Assembly (NCBI GenBank): GCA_025765615.1
Contig: JAIVFJ010000008.1
Span: forward strand, 124,001 to 188,000
Origin: Zopfochytrium polystomum
Taxonomy: Eukaryota; Chytridiomycota; Chytridiomycetes; Chytridiales; Chytridiaceae
Length of the DNA: 64,000 nt
Reading direction: 5' to 3'
Positions within the stretch are counted from its first letter, which is position 1, and every line of letters begins with the position of its first letter. The notes beneath the pieces are model-generated. The model saw only the letters and a program-made list of their open reading frames with translations. It did no database searches and was not told the DNA's origin. The translations under genes were made by a program, and so were the position numbers. Shown one piece after another: positions 1 through 8,849 of the stretch.

Positions 1-1637
1 GCGCGAGTGCTGGTGCAGCGTGTTCCCGCCGGAGGCGGGGTACGCGGAGCTGGCGAGCGGGTGCGACGCGCCGTGCATCGACGGGGTCGGGGAGAGCTGC
101 GGCGGGGACGGGGTGATTAGCGTGTTTAAGTACTTGTACGGCCCGTGCAAGGTCGCCGGGGGCGCCACGGTCACGTCGGTGAGGACTGTGGCGGTGCCGA
201 CGACGACCACGAGCACGACGACAGCGGTCAGCACGGCGACGCTGACGGTCGTCTCGCAGAGCGTGACGGTGTCGGTGGCGGAGACGACCGCGACCGCGAC
301 TGCGACGCTGCTGAGTACGGTGGTGTCGGTTAGCGTGGTGCCCACGACGGTCGTCTCGGTCAGCGTGTCCCCGACGACGATCGTTTCGGTCAGCGTGTCG
401 CCGACAACCGCGACCGTGGCGTCGCCCGTGACCGAGACGTCGGTGTCGGTCAGCGTCTCCCCGACAACGGTGGTTTCAGTCAGCGTGTCCCCGACGACTA
501 TCGTTTCTGTCAGCGTGTCGCCGACGACATTCGTCTCGGTCAGCGTGTCGCCGACGACATTCGTCTCGGTCAGCGTGTCCCCGACAACCGCGACCGTGGC
601 GTCGCCAGTGACCGAGACGGTGGTCTCAGTCAGCACGGAGCAGCAGCCGACGACGGTCGTAGAGTCCTTGACGGTAACCGTTCCGACGACAGCGACGGCG
701 ACGACAGTGTACCCGGAGACGGTCCTCGTAACGACGACCTCGGTCGTACTCGTTCCGACGACGGCGGTGTCGGTGTCGACAGAGACGCGGGTAGTGTCGT
801 CGGGAGGCAGCACGACGGTGCTCGTGCCGACGACGGTGACCAGCGTGCGGACCGAGACGCGCGACGGCGGGGTGGTTGTGACGACGACGGTTGTGGAGGC
901 GGCGACGGCGACGGTGGTGGTGCCGACGACGGTGGTGGCGACGGCGACCGAGACGGTGGTGTCGGCCGTGACTACGGTGGTGCCGCTTTTGACGACGGTG
1001 GTGGTGCCGGTCGAGACGACGGTGGAGCGGACGGTGACGGGTGGCGGCGGCGGCGGCGGCGCCGGGGGGGGAGGTGGCGACGGTGACGTTGACGGTGAGC
1101 GGGCCGGCGGGGGTGTCGACGGTTACGACGACTGTGAGCGGGCCGGTGGTGGTGTCGACAGTCACGACGGCTGCCAGCGGATCCGCACTGGCTCCTGCGG
1201 TGTCGACGGTCACGACGACGGTGAGCGGGCCGGCCGGTGTTTCTACCGTAACGACGGTTTTGCCCGGCAGCACGGGAGCTGGGCCTGCGCCGACCACGAC
1301 GGCGACGACCGGCGCGGCGGCGACGGCTGCGTTGGCGGGGACGGCGACGATGACGGTAACGGCGTCGGCGCCGGGTGTGACTGTGACTTTACCCGGCGAC
1401 ACGGTGACGCTTACGACGGGTGCCGCGCCGACGGTCACGACGATTGTGAGCGCGGAGCCGTCGGCAACGACGGTGACGGCCGAGATTGACGGTAAGACGG
1501 TCACGTTCACGCTGGAAAGCAACACAACTATCACCCTGCGGCGCATTTCGGAGGCCATGGCGAGCTGGAAGAAACTTCAGGTTGGCCCGATCACGGCCAT
1601 GTGGTGGGCAAGCATAGTGGCTCTTCTGTTCCTGTAA
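1..1637 (+). CDS. WSC-domain, Ser/Thr-rich cell-surface protein (5' truncated, apparent frameshift)
   Basis: The gene runs in from the left edge. The first codons encode the end of a WSC-type cysteine domain (CWC near the start, then C..C, ESCGG and ISVF). A long Ser/Thr/Val-rich stalk follows, with repeats of VSVSVSPTT. Such proteins usually sit in the plasma membrane or wall as heavily O-glycosylated sensors or adhesins. Reading frame 2 is Ser/Thr-rich up to about 1060, where it turns into a Gly/Asp-rich frame. The same Ser/Thr-Val character resumes in frame 3 (TVTLTVSGP) and runs to the TAA at 1635. The switch coincides with a run of eight G at 1064-1071, so one extra G, or an unseen intron, explains it. 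The C-terminus (WWASIVALLFL) is hydrophobic and could be a GPI signal. The family call is solid; the gene model is not. Confidence 0.72.
326..621 (+). repeat. In-frame 30-bp tandem repeats coding VSVSVSPTT units
   Basis: About nine units of ten codons repeat with small changes at the tenth residue (V, I, F or A). A longer unit ending in TTATVASPVTET appears twice, at roughly 406-441 and 586-621. The repeats keep frame 2 and make up most of the stalk of the WSC protein. Unit number could vary by slippage or recombination. Confidence 0.85.
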
Positions 1638-1991
1638 CGACTTTCTCCTTTTCCTCCCATTTTGCCCACTTGCGCGTGTCGCTGAGTTTCTGCTGGCACA
1701 TATTCTTTTCTTCCTCTCCCTTAATTTTAGTTGCAATATTTGCTCAGATACAATCAAACTGTTTTGCAAAATGCCTATCCCGTCCGTCTTTTCACCTCTG
1801 GCTCGGCGCGTTGCGGAAGGCCAAGCTGTGGCAAAAGTAACGAAAGGGAAGGAAAAGGTCAGAAATGCAGAATGGGTTTGAATGCAAGCAAAGGTTACCC
1901 GAAACTGATTGCTTCGATAATCACGACTGGTATAACGAACAGGAGCTCCACCCACCAATGAGCTGCAGAGGAGGGGGAGAGTCAGCGCTTG
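1638..1991. other. Gene-free stretch between convergent genes
   Basis: Holds the 3' flanks of the WSC protein (plus strand) and the small membrane protein (minus strand). A pyrimidine-rich run follows the first stop codon. No conserved coding or RNA feature was seen. Confidence 0.5.
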
Positions 1992-2671
1992 TTAGATAGA
2001 AGTTTTCATCCAGTTCAGATGTTGATTACCAACTCCACCGACAATGGTGAGCTCCCAAAGCAGCACCAGTCCCATCACGATCCACGAAAGAATCTCGACC
2101 GCGGATGAGATCCCGTGGCCGCTAAAGTTGGCAACGGTTGTGGCAAACAGGAGGAGAAATCCGTCTCGCGCCACGCGAGTCAGGTACGAGATTCGGCCGA
2201 GCTGGCGGGTTTCAAAAAACATGGGCATCCTTCAACGAACAGGAAAAGCCGGCTCTTTTCAGAAGAAAAAAAAATGAAACAGCCCCCCCTCACCGGTCCC
2301 GAGGCTTCACGTTCGCGGCCGTGGTCGGTGTCGGAGGTGTTGAGGTGAACGATGGGGGTGGCGAACAGGCTCAAAAGCCATGTGATGAAGAGGACAAACG
2401 CTGGCGGCGTGCAGGCCGATTTTGGCACCGATTATTTACTCCTTCGAAAAGTCCCACCTCACTGCTGCGCGCGTAGGAAAAACAGCAGGGGAGGACTCAC
2501 TCGCAACAAAAGCCGCTGCGGGGCGGAGAAGAGAACCGCTTTAGTGCTGCAAGTAACGCGAAGCGCAGAGTTCCTCAACAGTTTCCACGTACCCTCGGTC
2601 CCGCCGTCGGGGAAGTAGTTGTGTCCGACCACGCCGCCGGCGCCGGTGACACCGCCTTGGGGAGAATCCAT
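1992..2671 (-). CDS. Small multi-pass membrane protein, three exons, unknown function
   Basis: Proposed exons on the minus strand are 2593-2671, 2294-2400 and 1992-2201. They join in frame with donors GTACGT and GTGAGG and acceptors ending CAG. The product is about 131 residues. The N-terminus is Gly-rich (MDSPQGGVTGAGG). Next come a hydrophobic segment (FVLFITWLLSLFATPIV), a charged loop (DTDHGRERE), and two more hydrophobic stretches (GFLLLFATTVA and WIVMGLVLLWELTIVGGV). This suggests two or three membrane helices. I do not recognise the family. It resembles the C-terminal part of larger fungal multi-helix proteins, so upstream exons could be missing. The amino-acid pattern is coding-like, unlike the surrounding low-complexity frames. 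Confidence 0.5.
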
Positions 2672-3157
2672 TTGCTCGTTTGGTTGTTTTGTGTCGACGA
2701 CGGGGGACGGGAAGGGCGATGACTTGTTGTGGGAGGCGACTTGCTTGGGACGGGCGGGCGTTTCAGAGTGACTTTTTCCTCTCGAGGAAATTGCAGTGTC
2801 GCTTTTCTGCTTGGCCCTTCCTTTATCTAATTTTTGTTTTAGGAGGAGGAGGAGGAGGAGGAGGAGGAGTGGGAGACGTTTTGGACCTCCCTGCGGTTGC
2901 GTTTGTCTCTCTTTTCTGTCAAACGAATCCAACTCTTGATTGGTCGGTTGCGACCGTGCCAAGTACCACCCAAAGACAGACAGACAGACAAACAGCCAAA
3001 CCAACACGAAAACGTAAACAAACAAGAGAGGAAACAAAACAACAACAAAACGAAACAACAAAAAAGAAAACGAACTTTACACTCCCGCCGCCGGAAGGCA
3101 AAGAGACAGAGACAGAAAAAGCGAGGAGAAAAGAGACTGACGTGGCGTGTGGACAGG
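2672..3157. other. Divergent gene-free stretch with GAG and CAGA microsatellites
   Basis: Lies between two divergently transcribed genes and probably holds both promoters. A (GGA)n run lies near 2842-2870 and (CAGA)n near 2976-2993, followed by an A/C-rich leader. The plus frame is open upstream of 3158 but codes only Lys/Gln/Arg low complexity, so I treat it as 5' leader. Confidence 0.5.
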
Positions 3158-4324
3158 ATGCCGTCACCACCACCACCACAGCAATCGGCGTCCTCGTCGT
3201 CGCCACTGTCTCCACCAAGACGCCGCTTCCGCCACCCCCCGGCCTCCCCCGGCGCCGGCGTCCTCGCCGGCGCCCCGTCCCCCTACATCGCCATACAACA
3301 ACAGCTTGTACTGCCACCACTGCTACTACTACTACTACTACTCCTCCTCCTCCTACCACCACCACCACAACCACCACATCACCACAACACCCGCACACAC
3401 ACCCACACCATCGGCATCGGCATCGGCATCGGCATCGCACTGGCCCAGTCAACCTCAACGACGACCTACACGCTGGAGTCGCAAGGCTGCTACACGCACC
3501 TCTCGCTCGACAGCGACGAGGACTTTGACCTCGCGCTCGGCGCGTGCTGCGTCGGCGCGTCCCCGTACGCCGGGCTGATGCAGAGCGACGGCCGCATCGT
3601 GTGCCTGTGCCTGCAGTCGCTGCCGACCGTGTCGCTCGGCGTGTGCCGCAGCTGCAGCGACGCGCCGGCCCTGTCGTGCGGCGTGTCGCACTTGACCACC
3701 GCCGTGTACAGGATCGTCGCGCACGAGGCGGCGGCGGCGACGACGTCGACGACGACGACGACCGCCGCCGCGACGACGGCCGCGGACGGCGGCGGCGGCG
3801 GCGGCGTCGCTGGGAACGCCGGTGGGACGGCGCCGGCGCCGACAACGGCGACGGCCGGCTCGGCAACGTCGTCGGCGACAGCGACGACGGGCGGCGGCGG
3901 CGTCTCTGCCGGAACAAGCAGCAGCAGTGTCGGCGGCGGCAGCAGCAGCGGCGGCGGGATCGGCTCAGCGGGCGACAGCGGCGGCGTTTCGCCGTCGTCG
4001 TCGCCGTCGCCGTCTCCCGGCGCGCCTTCCTCCTCCTCTTCCTCACCCACCACCAGCACCACCAGCTCATCCGCACTCTCGCTCGCCGCGACGGCGGCGC
4101 TCGCCGCCAGCGGGGCGGTGGTCGCGCTTGGCCTCGCGTTCCTGGTCGTCGCGGCGTACCGGCGGCGGCGTGCGCGGCAGACGGCGGCGGACGAGGTTCG
4201 GGACGACGACGACCCGTTCCGGACGGGGGCGCGGCACGGGTCGCTGCTGTCGTTTGGGACGATCGAGTTCAAGCCGTACTTTGGCGGGAGCGACGGTGGT
4301 AGTGTGCGTTCTCCGCGGCGATGA
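3158..4324 (+). CDS. WSC-like single-pass membrane sensor protein
   Basis: Single-exon gene of 388 codons starting at the ATG followed by PSPPPPQQS. The order of parts is: a Pro/Ser-rich leader; a run of about twelve leucines likely acting as signal peptide; a cysteine-rich domain (ESQGCY, ACC, YAGL, CLCL, C..C, SCG, VYRI) spaced like a degenerate WSC carbohydrate-binding domain; and a long Ala/Thr/Gly/Ser stalk. A clear membrane helix follows (AASGAVVALGLAFLVVAAY), a stop-transfer RRRR, and a 50-residue cytoplasmic tail ending near SFGTIEFKPYFGG. The architecture matches fungal WSC/MID-type cell-wall stress sensors. Much of the leader and stalk is encoded by trinucleotide repeats. The WSC call rests on cysteine order only. 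Confidence 0.7.
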   Translation: MPSPPPPQQSASSSSPLSPPRRRFRHPPASPGAGVLAGAPSPYIAIQQQLVLPPLLLLLLLLLLLLPPPPQPPHHHNTRTHTHTIGIGIGIGIALAQSTSTTTYTLESQGCYTHLSLDSDEDFDLALGACCVGASPYAGLMQSDGRIVCLCLQSLPTVSLGVCRSCSDAPALSCGVSHLTTAVYRIVAHEAAAATTSTTTTTAAATTAADGGGGGGVAGNAGGTAPAPTTATAGSATSSATATTGGGGVSAGTSSSSVGGGSSSGGGIGSAGDSGGVSPSSSPSPSPGAPSSSSSSPTTSTTSSSALSLAATAALAASGAVVALGLAFLVVAAYRRRRARQTAADEVRDDDDPFRTGARHGSLLSFGTIEFKPYFGGSDGGSVRSPRR

Positions 4325-4975
4325 GGGGGCGGGGGGAGCCCCACTCAGGTGCAGCTCTCAGCCTCTCTGTCTGCAATGCGGTCTGTCGAGGCGGGTCTGT
4401 CTCCCAACCATACCAACTGAAAGTGCGCTTTGTCTTCCTTATCGCGCGTCGCGCACGCAAGCCAATAGAGATATTTAGAAAATCAAACAAACTACAAAAA
4501 AAAATAAAAGTTTGTCTCAACAGAACCCAAAAAGAACCCAAAAAAGGAACGAATTCTCTCGAAGAAAGTGTGCGCATTTTCAACTGCCATTTGCGGGTAA
4601 AAAAAAAAAAAAAAAAAATTGTCTGCTGGATTCGCTCCAATGAGACAAGACGCAAGCTTTCGCTCGCACCAGCCCGCCTTTTATCCGCCGCCGCCGCCGC
4701 GGACACAGGTGGGAGCGCGAAGGGGGGTAGAGAAGAAAGGGGGGTAGAGAAGAAAGAAGAAGGGTAAAGGAGGGCAGCATCAAGCAGCCGTCCCTCCGCC
4801 GCCTCCGAGCAAACGCAGAGAACAAAAGCGAATATAAAAATAAAAAAACAGAAAGAAGAAGACGCAAAACAAGAGAAACGGCGGTCTTGGAAAATCACAA
4901 GGAGGGGAAGTGTTTGTGTGAGCGAACGAACGAGAACGACAAGAAGGTGGGCGTTTCATTTATTCATTTCTCTTA
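4325..4975. other. Gene-free stretch between convergent genes
   Basis: 3' flanks of the WSC-like sensor and the first dienoyl-CoA isomerase. Contains an A-run near 4600-4618, a short duplicated GGGGTAGAGAAGAAAG motif near 4724-4755, and A-rich low complexity. No gene seen. Confidence 0.5.
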
Positions 4976-5133
4976 TCACAGCCTGGAAAACTTTGGCATC
5001 GTCTTCTTGTCCAGCGACGCCTGGACGGCCACGGCGAGGTCCTTTTAGGGAAAAAGGTTGCGTATTTGGCGTTTTTTCAGTCGAGGTGGTGAACAAAGTG
5101 ATTTGAAGGACGACGACGAGAAACCAAAACAAG

Positions 5134-5164
<31 letters not shown>

Positions 5165-6400
5165 CCCCCAACCTCTGTCCGAATCATGGCCGCGTTCCAC
5201 AGCCGCACCTGCGCCAGCCCCTCGGCGACCGAATGGTCTCTCGCGTACAGCAACGCCCTCTTGGTCCCGGCGACCGCGACCGGCGACTTGCTCGCAATCT
5301 CCGCCGCGACCCGCAGCGCGGCCGCCACCGCCGCCGCCTTCGCCGCCTTCGCCGCCGCCGCCTTGGCACTCCGACCGCCCCCGCCGCCTCCGCCGTCGGC
5401 AGGCACTGGCACGGGCGGCGGCGCCTCGGCTACGCGGGACACGAGCCCGACGGCGGCCGCCTCGGCGGCGCCAAACGTGCGTGCCGACAGCGCGACGTCC
5501 CGCAGCCAGCTCTGGCTGGCGACGACGGCGGGCAGGCGCTGGAGCAGGCCGAGGGTGGCGGCGAGGCCGACGTCGACCTCGCGGACGGCGAAGGCGGCGT
5601 CGGCCGCGCAGACGCGGATGTCGCACGCCGCGATCAGCTCGACGGCTTGGAAACAGGATTGAAAAGAAAAAAAAAAAGAAAAAAAACAAAAAGCAGAGTG
5701 GTGTGAATAAGAAACAAACTAACGTACAAGAAAAAAAACCAAACAGCGAATACGTACCGGCGCCAAAGCACAGGCCGTGGACGGCGGCAATGACCGGCTG
5801 CGGGCACCGCTCGATCGCCGTGAACGTCTCCTGCAGCTCCTCGACGTTGCGGAGGTACCGCAGCGCGCCGCGCGCGGGATCGCCTAACAGCCTCCCCAAA
5901 AACGAAAAATACATAAGCGATCGACACGAAAAAAGAGCAAAGTCAACGCCCCTCACCATCCCACCCGATCCCGTCGACCAACTCGACCAGATCCAAGCCC
6001 GTCGAGAACGCCTTGGAGTCGCCGCCGCTGACGACCACTGCGCGGACGTCCCACACGGGGGACGCCTCCGACGGCCGGTCGGAGGAGAAGGCGGAGGGCA
6101 GGGTGGAGGCGGCGAGGTTGACAAAGCACTGGCGCAGCTCGCGGGCGACGGCGCGGTCGATGGCGTTGAGCTTTTGCGGGCGGTTGAGCTCAACGTGGAG
6201 GGTGTGGGCGGGGGCGGGGAGGAAGGTCAGGCGGATGGCTTCGACTTGTTTTATTGGGCGGTGGGTGGGGTGAGCGGGTAGTGGCGAGATGAGTCGGCAT
6301 TAGAATGGTGACGTTTGGCTTCGAGAGAGGCGGGAATGGGAAAAAGGGGGGGGAGAGATTTCGAACAAGATCCCAGCGGGGTCGGTGTTCCCTGCTGCAT
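4976..6400 (-). CDS. ECH1: Peroxisomal delta(3,5)-delta(2,4)-dienoyl-CoA isomerase-like protein, paralogue A (PTS1 SRL)
   Basis: Crotonase-fold enzyme of the ECH1/dienoyl-CoA isomerase group, which moves double bonds during oxidation of unsaturated fatty acids. Proposed exons are 6367-6400, 5957-6244, 5758-5883, 5173-5645 and 4976-5041. They join in frame to 328 residues. Visible family motifs are LHVELNRPQKLNA, VVVSGGDSKAFSTGLDL, ERCPQPVIAAVHG, AACDIRVC, REVDVGLA, and the tail KFSRL, a PTS1-type peroxisomal signal. An Ala/Gly-rich insert of about 30 residues follows the active-site region. The position that reads AADVGTLQ in paralogue B and in animal ECH1 reads AATLGLLQ here, so one conserved catalytic acidic residue is missing. 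It may have altered or lost activity. Intron positions match paralogue B exactly, so the pair arose by tandem duplication. The first and fourth donors (GTTCGA, GTTGGG) are weak. Confidence 0.85.
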
Positions 6401-6721
6401 CGCGCGCGCTGTGCGGTCTGGGGAGTCGGCCAGGGTGGGTGGAGGTGGGTGGCCACGGATTTTTCGGTCATCATGCGCTCGCTTTGCCACCACCCGTTTG
6501 TGACGTTCAGCGCTTTCTGTTGCCCTCCGCACTCACACACACACACAGGCCTGGCAAGCACACCGCCGCTAGCCGCGCTCTTTTGCTCAAAGCGAGTGAA
6601 ATGTATCGGTAACATAAAGTGGGTTGGTTCCGGTCCTCCTTTTCTTTGAATACAAAATGAAGGGTAGCCACCGAAAAGCTGATGTGCGCCACGGCGCGGT
6701 CAGGCAAGTCCCAAGCCCCCC
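6401..6721. other. Short intergenic stretch between the two isomerase paralogues
   Basis: About 320 bp holding the promoter of paralogue A and the 3' flank of paralogue B. A (CA)n run lies near 6533-6546. No other gene seen. Confidence 0.5.
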
Positions 6722-8092
6722 CTACAGCTTTGAAAACTTTGGCTGCTTCTTGGCCAAGCTCGCCTGCATCGCCGTTGTGAGGTCCTAACAGAACAGAAGA
6801 TAAAATGAAAAAGACAAGCGATTTCGCAGTTTAGTTTTTCTCTTTCCGAAGCACCCATGCGCACGACCACCCACCGAGCTCCGCAGCATCGACGCATTCC
6901 ACAGACCGACGTACTTGAGGCCCTCGGCGACCGAGTGGTCCCTCGAGTGGATGAGGACCTGCTTGGTGCCGGCGACGGCGACGGGCGACTTTGACGCGAT
7001 GAGTTTGGCGAGGCGCAGGGCCTCCTCGACGACGGCGGCGTGGCCAGCGCCGATGGTCGCGGGGCCCGAGACGAGGCCGACGGCGCGCGCCTCGGCGGCG
7101 TCAAACGTGCGGGCGGTGTAGGCAACGTCGCGGATCCAGCTGTGGTTGCCGACGACCTTGGGCAGCCGCTGCAGCGTGCCGACGTCCGCCGCGAGCCCCA
7201 CGTCCACCTCCTTGACCGAGAAGACCGCGTCCGACGAGCACAGGCGAATGTCGCAGGCCGTGATCAGGTCGATGCCTTTTTATTTTTTTTTTTAGTTTGG
7301 GTTCGTTTTTTGGAGTGTCGAGGAGGGAGTTTTCAAAGTTGGGGTTGGGGCGGATGATCAGGAAAGTAGAAAGATTCGGGGAAGGGGAATCTCACCTCCG
7401 CCGACACAGGCGCCGTGCACCGCGGCGATGACGGGTTGCGGGCACCGCTCCATAGCCGTGAACGTGTCCTGCATGACGTCCACCGCTGGAATGAACCGCA
7501 TCGCGCCGCGCGCAGCATCGCCTGTGAATACAACATGCGCTCTCGTTGTCACAATTCCGTTCCAGGGTCAAAAACGGGCGGGCTGCCCCACAAAAAAAAA
7601 AAAAAACGCACCGTCGCCAAAGAATCCGGTCGCGAAATCCATGAGGTCCAAGCCGGCGGAAAAGATCTTTGCGGATCCGCCGCTGACGACGACGGCGCGG
7701 ACGTCCCAGACGGCGTCGGCGGAGAAGGTGTGTTCGGCGAGGTTGATAAAGCAGGCACGGAACTCTTGCCAGAACAGCTTGTTCATGGCGTTCAGCTTGC
7801 TCGGGCGGTTGAGCTCGACGTGGAGCACGTGGTCGGCGGGGTGGTACGTGAGCCGGATCGTTTGGACTGAAAGGCGGGCAATGTGGGGCAGGGTCGTCAG
7901 GAGGGCCCGGTCGCACGAACGACGTCATCTCTCGCCCACCCACCAACCAACCACAGGACAACTGCAACAACGAAGCAGCAACGTCCACTCTCTACCAAAG
8001 CACCACCAGCACCCAGACAGGTCCCCTCCGCCCGCATCGGGCTCCCCCCCACTCACTCACTCACACGTCCCAAGCGGAGTCGCGGCGGCCAT
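6722..8092 (-). CDS. ECH1: Peroxisomal delta(3,5)-delta(2,4)-dienoyl-CoA isomerase, paralogue B (PTS1 SKL)
   Basis: Five exons, 8065-8092, 7612-7866, 7396-7521, 6875-7275 and 6722-6784, join in frame to 290 residues, close to the core length of the family. Motifs follow the ECH1 pattern: LHVELNRPSKLNA, VVVSGGSAKIFSAGLDL, ERCPQPVIAAVHG, TACDIRLC, KEVDVGLAADVGTLQRLP and GTKQVLIHSRDH. The three acidic residues used by dienoyl-CoA isomerase (in CDIR, KEVD and AADVG) are all present. The C-terminus KFSKL is a canonical PTS1, so the product should be imported into peroxisomes. Exon 3 is 126 nt, as in paralogue A. The start MAAATPLGT sits in a 28-nt first exon with a GTGAGT donor. This copy looks fully functional. 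Confidence 0.93.
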
Positions 8093-8849
8093 TCCAGATG
8101 GTGCTTGTTGGAAGGGTTGAGCACGAGGGTGATTTTTCTTCTCGCCAATCCGACCAAGAAACTCGCGGTCACGTGGTATCGGCAAGCATTCGGCCCGGAC
8201 AACGGCCCAGGTTTTGCCGACCGTCAATAAAAATCAGCCTCAGCCGCCCAGCGGAAAATTCAGACTTGGGGTCAAAGTCGAGGTCGACGTAAAATATGCA
8301 CACCAGTAGCAACGTAACGAAGCGAGGCGGCCGACTGTTTACCGGTTACTTTTTCTTCTTCACGTTAGAGTTGGGGGCCTACGGCGCGCGAGGGAGAGAG
8401 ACCGAGAAATTAACAAAGAACTGAGAAAAAAAAAGAAAGAGAAAAAAAAAAAAAAACAACGAGGACCGCTTTTGAAAAACAAATGGGAGGCAAAGAAAGA
8501 GGACGCAACAAGTAAGGCTCCGGGGTTTGAAGGAAAAAGCGCAAGACGGGAATGAAGGAGGCGCCAGTGAGAAACAACAATCGCATGAGTGCCAAAAGAA
8601 AGAAAAAACCAAAAAAAAAAAAAAAAAAAAAACAAACAACAGAAGCAAGAAAACCAAGAAAACGGAGCAGATGAAAGAAAAGCCACTGCCCCCCGCCAAA
8701 GCCTGCTTTTCTCTTCTTTTTCTTTGATTTACAAAAGGCGCACCACCCCTTTGAACGGAGAATCGCCACGGGTCAACTAGCAAAACCCTCTTTGCGCAAC
8801 AGGCGAAGAAAAAAACAAAAAAAATTTAAAAAAAAGCTCCCCTCATCTT
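8093..8849. other. Gene-free stretch with A-rich low complexity
   Basis: Contains the promoter of isomerase paralogue B and the 3' flank of glycogen synthase. Several A-runs lie near 8440-8456 and 8611-8632. Open frames here code only Phe or Lys low complexity and are rejected. Confidence 0.5.

Noticed and set aside
626..1558. 310-codon minus-strand ORF opposite the WSC gene
   Set aside because: It is the antisense of a repetitive GC-rich coding region, and its second half turns into Arg/His low complexity. The plus strand has the WSC domain and the repeats.
2897..3157. In-frame 87-codon upstream extension of the WSC-like sensor
   Set aside because: Codes only Lys/Gln/Arg/Asn low complexity and would bury the signal peptide far inside the protein. 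Treated as 5' leader.
2919..4076. 385-codon Arg-rich minus-strand ORF
   Set aside because: Arg/Ser low complexity, antisense to the sensor gene, caused by high GC and triplet repeats.
5045..6193. 382-codon minus-strand frame across isomerase paralogue A
   Set aside because: Reads through introns in a shifted frame. Only a short part (exon 3) matches the enzyme; the rest is Arg/Pro/Gly shadow coding.
8360..8783. Overlapping Phe-rich ORFs
   Set aside because: Products of A/T homopolymer runs, no protein-like composition.
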